Positions 1 through 9,172 of a stretch of 64,000 bases of DNA are shown here, piece by piece; the stretch's first letter is position 1; every line of letters begins with the position of its first letter. The stretch is from Vibrio nitrifigilis. GTDB taxonomy: Bacteria; Pseudomonadota; Gammaproteobacteria; Enterobacterales; Vibrionaceae. The notes beneath the pieces are model-generated. The model was not told the DNA's origin, searched no databases, and saw nothing but the letters and a program-made list of their open reading frames with translations. A program made the translations under genes and the position numbers. Location: contig NZ_JADPMR010000001.1 of assembly GCF_015686695.1 (NCBI RefSeq), forward strand, positions 1,984,001-2,048,000. Direction: 5' to 3'.

Positions 1-349
1 ATGTATCCATACCTTGGCTTTGTAAACGGTACGCATCAATCTTGTTGTACAGACCGATACCACGACCTTCTTGGCGCAAATAAAGGATAATTCCGCCCTG
101 AGCGCCCATTTTAGTAATCGTTTCTTCTAACTGTTCGCCACAGTCACACCGTGATGAATGGAAAACGTCTCCAGTCAAACATTCAGAATGCATGCGTACC
201 AAAGGAATATCTTGCGTTCTATCGGCATGTTTAAAAATCACTGCGACATGTTCTTTATCAGTTTTTAAACCGCGGAATGAAAGAATCTCTGCATCGATAT
301 TACTTTTCGCGCCTACTTTCAAGTCAACCCTGGCTCGTACTTCCGCCAT
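1..349 (-). CDS. ribA: GTP cyclohydrolase II (partial, C-terminus outside window)
   Basis: First committed step of riboflavin synthesis: opens GTP to 2,5-diamino-6-ribosylamino-pyrimidinone phosphate, formate and pyrophosphate, in the cytoplasm. About 116 N-terminal residues are visible. The zinc-site region HSECLTGD...SSRCDCGEQ gives the three cysteine ligands of the family, and the conserved YLRQEGRGIGLYNKI stretch follows. The start is the ATG of MAEVRARVDLK; a longer in-frame reading back to about 390 is possible, but MAEVRARV matches the usual Vibrio N-terminus as I recall it. The reading runs off the left edge. No riboswitch is evident in the 250 bases upstream. Confidence 0.95.
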   Translation of the reverse strand, partial: MAEVRARVDLKVGAKSNIDAEILSFRGLKTDKEHVAVIFKHADRTQDIPLVRMHSECLTGDVFHSSRCDCGEQLEETITKMGAQGGIILYLRQEGRGIGLYNKIDAYRLQSQGMDT

Positions 350-671
350 ATCTTCACTCACTTCTTTATTTGGTTGATGCATTTCGGTATGCATTTGGAA
401 TTCTATTAATTGTGATGCTAACTATGGGGTCAGCATCGCACATTTTCAACGACTACATTACATTTTACTAAGTATTCTAGCGCCGCTTGAGCTGAACATA
501 TGGCGTAATGTGTCTTTAGTGTGGCAATTATATACCTAAATCTGTATAAGAGGCAGATTAAACAAAGGAATGGCTTAACTTATTGATATATTGAGGATAT
601 TAACCCCACCTATCGCTGTAATACAGTGATAGGTCCAACATAAAACACAGGCACAATAATGATCAGAGACG
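350..671. other. Intergenic spacer between ribA and a small ORF
   Basis: No convincing gene. It contains the ribA promoter region (not resolved) and a strong palindrome at 608-634. Short ORFs here are not supported by start signals or composition. Confidence 0.5.
608..634. promoter_or_regulatory. Near-perfect 27-bp palindrome
   Basis: Left arm ACCTATCGCTGT and right arm ACAGTGATAGGT pair over 12 positions with one G/T wobble around a 3-base AAT centre. No T tract follows on either strand, so it is unlikely to be an intrinsic terminator. It could be an operator or an RNA hairpin in the ribA leader. Confidence 0.5.
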
Positions 672-697
672 AAAAAACCCAGCAATGGGGAGCTGGG
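672..697 (-). terminator. Intrinsic terminator of the small ORF 752-940
   Basis: On the minus strand the stem GCCCAGC/GCTGGG is followed by a run of six T, about 55 bases past the stop codon of the 62-residue ORF. This supports that ORF being transcribed. Confidence 0.7.
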
Positions 698-751
698 CTT
701 TCTAAATTCTTTTTAAGGCAAGGCGAACCAATTAAACTCTTTTGGCCTATT

Positions 752-940
752 TCAATGACTCGATTTATTTTTCCACATCGTAAGCTCAACCCAAACTTGG
801 CCAAGCTCTTTCAATTCTTCGTCAGTTAACAATGATAGGGTTGGATGATTCTGCGTCACAGTTTTTGATGCCGTTGCTTGGAACGCACCAATGCGCGCAT
901 AAAAATCCTTCTTCAATTGAGTTATCTCTTCCAGTTCCAC
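752..940 (-). CDS. Small conserved-looking hypothetical protein (62 aa)
   Basis: Unrecognised. It encodes an acidic, probably helical cytoplasmic protein (MELEEITQLKKDFYARIG...) with no signal peptide or membrane segment. The start is GTG; GGGGA lies five bases upstream as ribosome binding site. A good intrinsic terminator follows at 672-697. The amino-acid composition looks like a real protein, with many charged residues and no cysteine-rich or serine-rich out-of-frame look, so I call it a gene rather than a chance ORF. Confidence 0.55.
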   Translation of the reverse strand: MELEEITQLKKDFYARIGAFQATASKTVTQNHPTLSLLTDEELKELGQVWVELTMWKNKSSH

Positions 941-1367
941 TGCTATTCCCCATTACTTTAGCTAGTTCTCAAAAATAATACCATTTTTCATTGTTTTATG
1001 AATTTTTGATAAAAATTATGGAACCTTAATCACAAAAAACTGCTTGCAATACTAGAACCATTTAATTTTTTCCTCACCCATCTGACGACATATTAGCCAC
1101 ATGAAAGATGAATAATGGCTAAATAAAAGGTGCGGACTAGAACAATTAATATAATTATATATTACTTTAGCAAATGTAAATAATAAATTTAAAAAATTTA
1201 TTACCTATCAAACAAACAACCAAAATAACCGAGCAATTAATTAATGATCAAATTATATGATCACATTATATTCGCATGATCATTAAAAGATCCTTTATTT
1301 GATCCCGATAATTTCTCTATTCTTGATAAAAGAAAAACAGCATCTATAGGTTATTTAACGCGCATTA
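941..1367. other. AT-rich spacer upstream of the small ORF, downstream of gyrA
   Basis: No gene seen. It is very AT-rich between 1140 and 1330 and contains the GATC cluster at 1245-1305. Around 1335-1346 the string AACAGCATCTA recalls the inner end of the dispersed repeat seen at 30242-30334, possibly a decayed copy. Confidence 0.5.
1245..1305. promoter_or_regulatory. Cluster of five GATC sites
   Basis: GATC occurs at 1246, 1259, 1278, 1289 and 1301, the first three as the palindrome TGATCA. Five Dam methylation sites in 60 bases is far denser than chance and stands in an otherwise featureless AT-rich spacer. Dense GATC clusters are known targets of SeqA and occur in replication origins; no replication gene is adjacent here. 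Confidence 0.5.
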
Positions 1368-1395
1368 AAAAGCCGGATTTTTAAATCCGGCTTTT
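1368..1395 (-). terminator. gyrA intrinsic terminator
   Basis: Perfect inverted repeat AAAAGCCGGATTT / AAATCCGGCTTTT, T-rich at both ends, 55 bases after the gyrA stop codon. Works in either direction by sequence. Confidence 0.85.
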
Positions 1396-1450
1396 ATATT
1401 TCTTAGGCAAGAAAAGTTATCTAACCAAAATAATGGAAAGAGGTTTAATG

Positions 1451-4105
1451 CTATTCTTGCTCGTCTTCTGCATCAGAGTCATCACCTTCTTCAGGTGCAG
1501 CAGAATCTGTAGTTTCTTGAGAATCAACAACTTGTTCTTCCCCGTCCACAATTTCTTCTACTTCTTCTAACTCTTCAATTTCTTCGATGCGCTGCAAAGC
1601 AACCACTTGTTCGCCTTCAGATGTACGAATCAGTGTGACACCTTGGGTGTTACGACCGACTTGGCTCACTTCAGACACACGTGTACGAACCAGCGTACCC
1701 GCGTTAGTGATCATCATGAATTCGTCAGCTTCGTCTGCTTGGATCGCACCCACAACGGATCCGTTACGCTCAGAGACTTTGATCGAAACAACACCCTGAG
1801 TCGCACGACTCTTCGCTGGATATTGTTCTAGCTCTGTACGTTTACCGTAACCATTTTCAGTCACAGTTAGTACATCACCATCAGTCTTCGGTACGATGAG
1901 TGATACCACTTGGTCACCATCAGCGAGCTTCATACCACGTACACCAGATGCAGTACGACCCATTGCACGAACTTGATCTTCTTTAAAGCGTACTACTTTA
2001 CCGAATTTCGAGAACAGCATGATATCGTTTTCGCCGTTAGTGATATTAACACCAATCAACGAGTCATCGTCACGCAGGTTAACAGCGATTAGACCGTTAG
2101 CACGAACATTAGCGAACTGAGAAAGCGTAGTTTTCTTCACAGTACCGTCGCCAGTCGCCATGAAAATATAACTATCTTCTGTGTATTCACTCACTGGAAG
2201 AATCGCAGAAATACGCTCACCTGCTTCAAGAGGCAAAATATTAACAATTGGCTTACCACGAGCGGTACGTGTTGCATGCGGCAATTGATAAACTTTCAAG
2301 CGATATGCTTTACCACGAGTAGAGAAGCACAGAATGTTATCGTGAGTATTTGCCACCAACAGACGATCGATGAAGTCTTCATCTTTCATGCGCGTTGCAC
2401 TCTTACCACGACCACCACGACGTTGCGCTTCGTAATCACTTAGCAGTTGGTACTTAACGTAACCTTCGTGTGACAGTGTCACTACTACATCTTCACGAGC
2501 AATCAGCTCTTCTAGGTCGATGTCATGGCTCGCTGCAGTGATTTCAGTACGGCGCGCATCACCAAAGCTATCACGAACAATTTCAAGTTCTTCGCGAATC
2601 ACTTCCATCAAACGAGTTGTGCTTGAAAGAATCAATAGATATTCAGCGATTTGATCAAGAAGACCTTTATACTCATCCAAGATTTTTTCATGTTCTAGAC
2701 CAGTTAGACGGTGTAGACGCAAATCAAGGATTGCTTGAGCTTGTTGTTCAGTTAAGTAGTAAAGACCGTCGCGAATACCATATTCTGGTTCAAGCCATTC
2801 TGGACGAGCAGCATCTGAATCATCACCGGCACGTTCCAGCATCGCTGCAACATGACCCAGTTCCCAACCACGAGCAATTAAGCCTTCTTTCGCTTCTGCT
2901 GGTGTTGGTGCTTTACGAATCAGTTCAATGACTTCATCGATGTTTGCAAGAGCCAGAGCCAAACCTTCAAGGATATGAGCACGGTCACGCGCTTTGCGCA
3001 ATTCATAGATGGTACGACGAGTCACCACTTCACGGCGGTGGTTAACGAAGCACTTCAGCATATCTTTCAGGTTGAACAACTGAGGTTGGCCTTCGTTTAG
3101 CGCTACCATGTTGATACCGAAAGTAGTTTGTAGCTGGGTATTGGTATAAAGGTTGTTTAAAACCACTTCACCAACTGCATCGCGTTTACACTCGATAACA
3201 ATACGCATACCGTCTTTATCAGACTCATCACGTAGCGCACTGATGCCTTCTACTTTTTTATCTTTTACTAATTCTGCAATTTTTTCGATCAGACGAGCTT
3301 TGTTCACCTGATAAGGGATTTCCGAAACAATAATGGTTTCACGACCATTTTTATCTTGTTCGATATCCGCTTTAGAACGCATGTATATTTTACCGCGCCC
3401 TGTTTTGTATGCGTCAACAATCCCTTTGCGACCACTAATGATCGCCGCTGTTGGGAAATCAGGTCCTGGGATGTATTCCATTAGCTCATCGATCGTGATC
3501 TCTTCATTTTCGATGTAAGCCAAACAACCATTGATCACTTCGGTCAAGTTGTGTGGTGGAATATTTGTTGCCATACCTACCGCGATACCAGAGGCACCGT
3601 TAACCAGCAGGTTAGGAATTTTTGTTGGTAGAACAGCAGGAATTTGTTCTGTACCGTCGTAGTTATCAACAAAATCGACGGTTTCTTTGTCTAGGTCAGC
3701 CAGCAACTCGTGCGCAATTTTCGCCATACGTACTTCGGTATAACGCATTGCTGCTGCGGAGTCGCCGTCGATCGAACCAAAGTTCCCTTGACCATCAACC
3801 AGCATGTAACGCAGTGAGAAAGGCTGTGCCATACGAACAATAGTGTCGTATACAGCAGTATCACCATGCGGGTGATATTTACCTATTACGTCACCCACGA
3901 CACGGGCAGATTTTTTATAAGGCTTATTCCAGTCATTACCCAGAACATCCATCGCGAACAAAACACGACGGTGAACCGGTTTTAGGCCATCACGCACATC
4001 AGGAAGAGCACGACCAACGATAACTGACATCGCATAGTCTAGGTACGAACCACGAAGCTCATCTTCAATGTTAACGGGCGTGATCTCTTTAGCTAGATCG
4101 CTCAT
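1451..4105 (-). CDS. gyrA: DNA gyrase subunit A
   Basis: ATP-dependent negative supercoiling of DNA as A2B2 with GyrB; GyrA cuts and rejoins DNA. At 884 residues it is family length. The breakage-reunion domain carries the catalytic tyrosine at residue 122 (AMRYTE). The quinolone pocket reads HPHGDTAVYD, so residue 83 is threonine and residue 87 aspartate. The C-terminal DNA-wrapping domain contains the GyrA box QRRGGRG near residue 560, and the protein ends in a long acidic tail. Monocistronic with its own terminator; ubiG is transcribed divergently. Confidence 0.98.
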   Translation of the reverse strand: MSDLAKEITPVNIEDELRGSYLDYAMSVIVGRALPDVRDGLKPVHRRVLFAMDVLGNDWNKPYKKSARVVGDVIGKYHPHGDTAVYDTIVRMAQPFSLRYMLVDGQGNFGSIDGDSAAAMRYTEVRMAKIAHELLADLDKETVDFVDNYDGTEQIPAVLPTKIPNLLVNGASGIAVGMATNIPPHNLTEVINGCLAYIENEEITIDELMEYIPGPDFPTAAIISGRKGIVDAYKTGRGKIYMRSKADIEQDKNGRETIIVSEIPYQVNKARLIEKIAELVKDKKVEGISALRDESDKDGMRIVIECKRDAVGEVVLNNLYTNTQLQTTFGINMVALNEGQPQLFNLKDMLKCFVNHRREVVTRRTIYELRKARDRAHILEGLALALANIDEVIELIRKAPTPAEAKEGLIARGWELGHVAAMLERAGDDSDAARPEWLEPEYGIRDGLYYLTEQQAQAILDLRLHRLTGLEHEKILDEYKGLLDQIAEYLLILSSTTRLMEVIREELEIVRDSFGDARRTEITAASHDIDLEELIAREDVVVTLSHEGYVKYQLLSDYEAQRRGGRGKSATRMKDEDFIDRLLVANTHDNILCFSTRGKAYRLKVYQLPHATRTARGKPIVNILPLEAGERISAILPVSEYTEDSYIFMATGDGTVKKTTLSQFANVRANGLIAVNLRDDDSLIGVNITNGENDIMLFSKFGKVVRFKEDQVRAMGRTASGVRGMKLADGDQVVSLIVPKTDGDVLTVTENGYGKRTELEQYPAKSRATQGVVSIKVSERNGSVVGAIQADEADEFMMITNAGTLVRTRVSEVSQVGRNTQGVTLIRTSEGEQVVALQRIEEIEELEEVEEIVDGEEQVVDSQETTDSAAPEEGDDSDAEDEQE

Positions 4106-4476
4106 AGAGCCATTATCCCTCTATAGTTTGATCGGTATATCTAAGTAAGAACAACATGTCATTTTATTAGTGGTATTTTTACCACAAAAAATGAGCAGTG
4201 CGGTTTTCTAGATATAATTGATACATATAAGGTGAAAAAATATAACACAAATTTCTGGGTGTAGGCATCACTTTCCTTGTCCTTTTATTATGTTGTGACC
4301 TCCGTTGAGATTCACTTGACGACAAATTATACATTCTTGACGTTTTGCTTAAATAAGCGCTCAAAAAAACATCACCCGGACCAGATTCAAGGATAAGCAC
4401 TGGTGAACTTCTGATGCAGGGTTATAATGCATCCACAATTTAATTGGTTAATGATGAGTATCATAGGCAAATAATT

Positions 4477-5184
4477 ATGGCTCAAACACAAAACGTCGAC
4501 CCGAACGAAATACAAAAATTTGAAGATATGGCCTCACGCTGGTGGGACCTAGAAGGTGAATTCAAACCTCTTCATCAAATTAACCCTCTGCGTCTTAACT
4601 ATGTATTGGACAAAGCAGATGGTCTATTTGGCAAAACCGTATTAGACGTTGGTTGTGGCGGCGGTATTTTAGCTGAGAGCATGGCACGCGAAGGTGCTAA
4701 CGTGACTGGCCTTGATATGGGTAAAGAGCCACTTGAAGTCGCACGTCTACACGCGCTAGAAACTGGCACTAAACTCAACTACATTCAAAGTACAATTGAA
4801 GATCATGCACAGCAACATCCCCAGCACTATGATGTTGTTACTTGCATGGAGATGTTGGAGCACGTGCCCGATCCTCAATCAGTGATTGATGCCTGTGCAA
4901 AACTTGTAAAACCAAACGGTCATGTCTTTTTCTCAACCTTGAATCGTAATTTCAAATCCTACTTGTTTGCGATTGTTGGGGCTGAAAAGCTACTGAAAAT
5001 TGTGCCTGAAAACACCCATGACCATGATAAATTCATTCGTCCATCAGAAATGATGAAGATGATTGACCACACTCCTTTGCAAGAAATGGGTATCACAGGA
5101 TTACTTTATAATCCGTTAACTGACACCTATCGCCTTGGTCGAAATGTTGATGTGAATTACATCGTTCACACGCAATTATTCTAA
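4477..5184 (+). CDS. ubiG: Ubiquinone biosynthesis O-methyltransferase UbiG
   Basis: SAM-dependent methyltransferase performing both O-methylations in ubiquinone synthesis. The SAM-binding motif I is LDVGCGGGIL, about 60 residues from the start. The conserved SRWWDLEGEFKPLHQINPLR block follows the N-terminus, and CMEMLEHVPDP is motif II. I use the ATG at 4477 (MAQTQNVDPNE), giving 235 residues, rather than the in-frame codon at 4444, because this matches the family N-terminus and has AGG upstream. Divergent from gyrA, as in other gamma-proteobacteria. Confidence 0.96.
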   Translation: MAQTQNVDPNEIQKFEDMASRWWDLEGEFKPLHQINPLRLNYVLDKADGLFGKTVLDVGCGGGILAESMAREGANVTGLDMGKEPLEVARLHALETGTKLNYIQSTIEDHAQQHPQHYDVVTCMEMLEHVPDPQSVIDACAKLVKPNGHVFFSTLNRNFKSYLFAIVGAEKLLKIVPENTHDHDKFIRPSEMMKMIDHTPLQEMGITGLLYNPLTDTYRLGRNVDVNYIVHTQLF

Positions 5185-5429
5185 TCTGGATATTGATCGT
5201 GCAAGAACGTTCGTATGTGTAAATATTTACCGTACTTTGAACGGTTTTTGTGCGCTTGATTCCACTTTGTACAGTGCCTTTTTGAAGGTCATTTTCGGGC
5301 AAAGATCAAGAAGTTTTTTTTTGATCCTGGTTATCTATAAAACAATCTGAGAAATGGTTTTTTTTCACTTCAATCCTGCTCTTAGATCATCAGTAAGTAG
5401 ACACTAACTGTTTTTTTTAGTTTTGTAAG

Positions 5430-5438
5430 TTATCCACA
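5430..5438 (+). promoter_or_regulatory. Perfect DnaA box upstream of nrdA
   Basis: TTATCCACA is an exact match to the high-affinity DnaA box. It lies about 195 bases before nrdA. DnaA control of nrdAB is established in E. coli, so the site probably couples dNTP supply to replication. Confidence 0.7.
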
Positions 5439-5507
5439 AACTGTCCAGAATCTCTCACTTGCAATAGCCCTCTGATGGCACTATCTTGTAATGCGAAACG
5501 ACACAGA

Positions 5508-5544
5508 CCCCTATATATAGTGTTTTGACCCATTATCTATAGGG
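5508..5544 (+). promoter_or_regulatory. Candidate NrdR box pair at the nrdA promoter
   Basis: Box 1 (5508-5523, ccccTATATATAGTGT) matches 14 of 16 positions of the NrdR consensus acaCwaTATaTwGtgt as I recall it. Box 2 (5528-5545) is a looser palindrome with ACCC and GGGT ends. Centres are 21 bp apart, two helical turns, which would put both on one face of DNA. NrdR is a known repressor of all nrd operons; box 2 is uncertain. Confidence 0.6.
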
Positions 5545-5631
5545 TTTGCTTTTTGAGAAAAGTTCGCAAAATATTGACAACAACTACACAAAATGCCGCT
5601 TTTATCAGTTTTGTTAGGGAAATAAAGCAGA

Positions 5632-7917
5632 ATGAACCAAGAACTTACTGTCACTAAGCGTGATGGCCGTAAAGAAAAGATCAATTTAGACAAAATTCAC
5701 CGCGTAATCACATGGGCGGCTGAAGGTTTAGATAACGTATCTGTTTCACAAGTAGAACTACGCGCTCACATCCAGTTCTATGAAGGCATCACGACATCTG
5801 ACATTCACGAAACCATCATCAAGTCCGCCGCCGACCTTATCTCTGAAGAGACACCAGATTATCAATACCTGGCTGCGCGTCTTGCTATTTTCCATCTTCG
5901 TAAAAAGGCGTATGGCCAATATGAGCCACCGACGTTGTTTGACCATGTTTCAAATATGGTTGAAAAAGGCAAATACGACCGTCACCTACTTTCAGACTAC
6001 ACTCGTGCAGAACTAGAGCAACTTGATAGCTTTATTGATCACCGTCGCGATCTGAACTTCTCTTATGCTGCTGTTAAACAGCTAGAAGGTAAATATTTCG
6101 TTCAGAACCGTGTAACAGGTCAAATCTACGAAAGTGCACAGTTCTTATACATTTTAGTCGCCGCTTGTCTGTTCGCCAACTATCCCAAAGAAACACGTTT
6201 GGACTACATCAAACGTTTTTACGACGCGACATCGACATTTAAGATTTCTTTACCTACGCCAATTATGGCGGGGGTACGCACACCAACTCGTCAATTTAGC
6301 TCTTGCGTGCTTATCGAATGTGGCGACAGCCTCAACTCAATCAACGCAACAGCAAGCTCTATCGTTCGTTACGTATCGCAACGCGCTGGCATTGGTATTA
6401 ACGCTGGTCGTATTCGCGCACTCGGTTCAGAGATTCGCGGTGGTGAAGCATTCCACACTGGCTGTATCCCATTCTACAAATACTTCCAAACAGCAGTAAA
6501 ATGTTGTTCGCAAGGTGGTGTACGTGGTGGAGCTGCGACTGTGTTCTACCCACTTTGGCATGGCGAAGCTCAATCACTCCTCGTACTGAAGAACAACCGC
6601 GGTGTTGAAGAAAACCGTGTTCGTCACATGGACTATGGTGTTCAATTAAACAAATTGATGTATCAACGCTTGGTTGAAGGTGGCAATATCACCCTATTCT
6701 CTCCTTCTGACGTTCCAGGGTTGTACGATGCATTCTTTGAAGACCAAGATGAGTTTGAACGTCTATACGTTAAATACGAAAACGATGCGAGCATTAAGAA
6801 AACCACTGTCAAAGCTGTTGAACTGTTTTCACTTCTAATGCAAGAACGTGCGTCTACTGGCCGTATTTACATTCAAAACGTCGATCACTGTAATACACAT
6901 AGCCCGTTTGATGAGAAAGTCGCGCCTGTACGTCAATCGAACTTATGTCTTGAAATCGCACTACCAACTAAACCACTAGCCAATGTAGAAGATGATGAAG
7001 GCGAAATCGCCCTATGTACTCTGTCTGCATTCAACTTGGGCGAGATCAAATCACTGGATGATTTTGAAGAACTGTCAGAGTTGGTTGTTCGCGCTCTCGA
7101 TGCCCTGCTTGATTACCAAGATTATCCACTGCCAGCTGCGCGTAAATCATCAATGAACCGCCGCACTCTTGGTGTGGGCGTGATCAACTACGCATACTAC
7201 TTAGCGAAAAATGGTGTTCGTTACTCAGACGACAGCGCAGTCGGCCTCACTCACCGCACATTTGAAGCGATGCAGTACTACTTACTGAAAGCTTCTCTTG
7301 AATTGGCAAAAGAGCGTGGACGTTGCCCACTGTTTGATGAAACCAACTATGCGAAAGGCCTAATGCCTATCGATACGTATAAAAAAGATGTAGATCTTAT
7401 CTGTGAAGAGCCGCTTCATTACGATTGGGATGCATTGCGTGCAGAAATCATGGAACACGGTCTACGTAACTCGACGTTGACGGCATTGATGCCTTCAGAA
7501 ACATCATCGCAAATTTCAAATGCCACCAACGGTATTGAGCCGCCACGTGGTTACGTTTCAGTCAAAGCATCGAAAGACGGTATTTTGAAACAAGTAGTGC
7601 CTGAGTACACTAAGTACAAAGACAACTATGAACTGCTGTGGAATATTAATGGCAACGACGGTTACCTACACCTAGTTGGCGTTATGCAGAAGTTTGTTGA
7701 CCAAGCTATTTCATCAAACACTAACTACGACCCAAGCCAATATGAATCTGGCAAGGTTCCGATGAAACAACTACTAAAAGATCTGCTGACAGCCTATAAA
7801 TTTGGTGTAAAAACCTTGTACTACCACAATACTCGTGATGGTGCAAAGGATGAGCAGAGCGGTACAGTGGTACAAGCTCAAGATGATGATTGTGCAGGCG
7901 GCGCTTGTAAGATCTAA
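5632..7917 (+). CDS. nrdA: Ribonucleoside-diphosphate reductase class Ia, alpha subunit
   Basis: Reduces ribonucleoside diphosphates to deoxy forms with NrdB in the cytoplasm. At 761 residues it equals the E. coli protein. An ATP-cone lies at residues 5-95 (KRDGRKEKINLDKI). Active-site cysteines appear in SSCVLIECGD, NLCLEI and LCTLSAFN; the C-terminal shuttle pair is CAGGAC at 754 and 759. The ATG follows a purine-rich GAAATAAAGCAGA leader. First gene of nrdA-nrdB-yfaE, preceded by DnaA and NrdR-like sites. Confidence 0.98.
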   Translation: MNQELTVTKRDGRKEKINLDKIHRVITWAAEGLDNVSVSQVELRAHIQFYEGITTSDIHETIIKSAADLISEETPDYQYLAARLAIFHLRKKAYGQYEPPTLFDHVSNMVEKGKYDRHLLSDYTRAELEQLDSFIDHRRDLNFSYAAVKQLEGKYFVQNRVTGQIYESAQFLYILVAACLFANYPKETRLDYIKRFYDATSTFKISLPTPIMAGVRTPTRQFSSCVLIECGDSLNSINATASSIVRYVSQRAGIGINAGRIRALGSEIRGGEAFHTGCIPFYKYFQTAVKCCSQGGVRGGAATVFYPLWHGEAQSLLVLKNNRGVEENRVRHMDYGVQLNKLMYQRLVEGGNITLFSPSDVPGLYDAFFEDQDEFERLYVKYENDASIKKTTVKAVELFSLLMQERASTGRIYIQNVDHCNTHSPFDEKVAPVRQSNLCLEIALPTKPLANVEDDEGEIALCTLSAFNLGEIKSLDDFEELSELVVRALDALLDYQDYPLPAARKSSMNRRTLGVGVINYAYYLAKNGVRYSDDSAVGLTHRTFEAMQYYLLKASLELAKERGRCPLFDETNYAKGLMPIDTYKKDVDLICEEPLHYDWDALRAEIMEHGLRNSTLTALMPSETSSQISNATNGIEPPRGYVSVKASKDGILKQVVPEYTKYKDNYELLWNINGNDGYLHLVGVMQKFVDQAISSNTNYDPSQYESGKVPMKQLLKDLLTAYKFGVKTLYYHNTRDGAKDEQSGTVVQAQDDDCAGGACKI

Positions 7918-7946
7918 GCGAGACATCGCCTCTTCCCTTAATTATT

Positions 7947-7968
7947 CGTTGCGGCTTATGCCGCAACG
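7947..7968 (+). other. Intercistronic hairpin nrdA-nrdB
   Basis: Perfect 9-bp stem CGTTGCGGC / GCCGCAACG with a TTAT loop and no U tract, 30 bases after nrdA. More likely an mRNA-stability or processing element setting the NrdA:NrdB ratio than a terminator. Confidence 0.6.
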
Positions 7969-7999
7969 TATTCTATTAAGGCTGACTCATTAATTGAAC

Positions 8000-8020
8000 G
8001 TTCCTCCCCTCGGAGGGAAC
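8000..8020 (+). other. Second hairpin just before nrdB start
   Basis: GTTCCTCC pairs with GGAGGGAAC with one bulged G. It ends 18 bases before the nrdB ATG and sequesters a GGAGG-like sequence, so it could tune nrdB translation. Confidence 0.45.
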
Positions 8021-8038
8021 AAAACGGATGAAAGTGAT

Positions 8039-9172
8039 ATGGCTTATAGTACTTTTACACAAAATAAAAACGACCAGTTAAAAGAGCCTATGTTCCTCGG
8101 TCAGCCGGTGAACGTAGCGCGTTACGACCAACAAAAATACGAAATTTTTGAAAAACTTATTGAGAAGCAACTCTCTTTCTTCTGGCGTCCAGAAGAAGTC
8201 GATGTTTCTTCTGATCGTATTGACTACGCAAAACTACCAGAGCATGAAAAACACATCTTCATCTCGAATTTGAAATATCAAACACTGCTTGATTCGATTC
8301 AAGGTCGTAGCCCAAACGTCGCACTATTACCGCTGGTCTCTCTACCTGAACTAGAGACTTGGATTGAAACATGGTCTTTCTCTGAGACTATTCACTCACG
8401 TTCTTACACTCATATCATCCGTAATATCGTTAACGATCCAGCGGTTGTTTTTGATGATATCGTTGAAAATGAACACATCATTAAACGCGCGAAAGACATC
8501 TCAACGTACTACGACAAACTGATTCAGTTGACTAATGACTACCACCGCTTTGGCGAGGGTGTACATGAGCTAAATGGTGAGAAAGTTGAGGTTAAGCTTC
8601 ACGAGTTGAAAAAACAGCTTTACCTATGTTTGATGTCAGTGAACGCACTTGAAGCGATTCGTTTCTACGTGAGTTTCGCGTGTTCATTCGCGTTTGCTGA
8701 GCGTGAGCTCATGGAAGGTAATGCTAAAATCATCAAATTGATCGCTCGCGATGAAGCATTGCACCTAACAGGTACCCAGCATATGCTGAACCTACTACGC
8801 AATGGTATGGATGATTTTTCATTTATTCAAATCGCAGAAGAAGCAAAACAAGACTGTTTTGATCTATTCAAAGATGCCGCGGAACAAGAGAAAGAATGGG
8901 CAGAATACCTATTCAAAGATGGTTCGATGATTGGCCTTAACAAAGATATTCTAAGCCAATATGTGGAATACATTACCAATATCCGTATGCAAGCAGTGGG
9001 TCTTGAACCTGCGTACCCAGGTGCTGATACCAACCCTATTCCATGGATCAATGCTTGGTTGTCTTCAGATAACGTTCAAGTTGCCCCACAAGAAGCTGAA
9101 ATCAGTTCTTACCTTGTTGGTCAAATTGATAACCAAGTTAGCTCTGATGATTTTGAGGGCTTTGAACTGTAA
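8039..9172 (+). CDS. nrdB: Ribonucleoside-diphosphate reductase class Ia, beta subunit
   Basis: Carries the diiron-tyrosyl radical cofactor that starts catalysis in NrdA. ETIHSRSYTHI holds the iron ligands Glu and His and the radical Tyr (E. coli Y122). Further ligands lie in IVENEHI and ARDEALHLTGTQH. The start is the ATG of MAYSTFTQNKND (377 aa), matching E. coli; the in-frame TTG at 7994 would add 15 unlike residues and begins inside the leader hairpin. The stop codon overlaps the yfaE start by one base. Confidence 0.97.
   Translation: MAYSTFTQNKNDQLKEPMFLGQPVNVARYDQQKYEIFEKLIEKQLSFFWRPEEVDVSSDRIDYAKLPEHEKHIFISNLKYQTLLDSIQGRSPNVALLPLVSLPELETWIETWSFSETIHSRSYTHIIRNIVNDPAVVFDDIVENEHIIKRAKDISTYYDKLIQLTNDYHRFGEGVHELNGEKVEVKLHELKKQLYLCLMSVNALEAIRFYVSFACSFAFAERELMEGNAKIIKLIARDEALHLTGTQHMLNLLRNGMDDFSFIQIAEEAKQDCFDLFKDAAEQEKEWAEYLFKDGSMIGLNKDILSQYVEYITNIRMQAVGLEPAYPGADTNPIPWINAWLSSDNVQVAPQEAEISSYLVGQIDNQVSSDDFEGFEL

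Noticed and set aside
4179..4400. 73-codon minus-strand ORF between gyrA and ubiG
   Set aside because: Lies in the divergent promoter region with Ser/Arg-rich random composition and no start signal.
5290..5330. GATCAA...TTGATC inverted repeat after ubiG as a terminator
   Set aside because: The arms are short and weak, and the T run lies inside the loop rather than after the stem.
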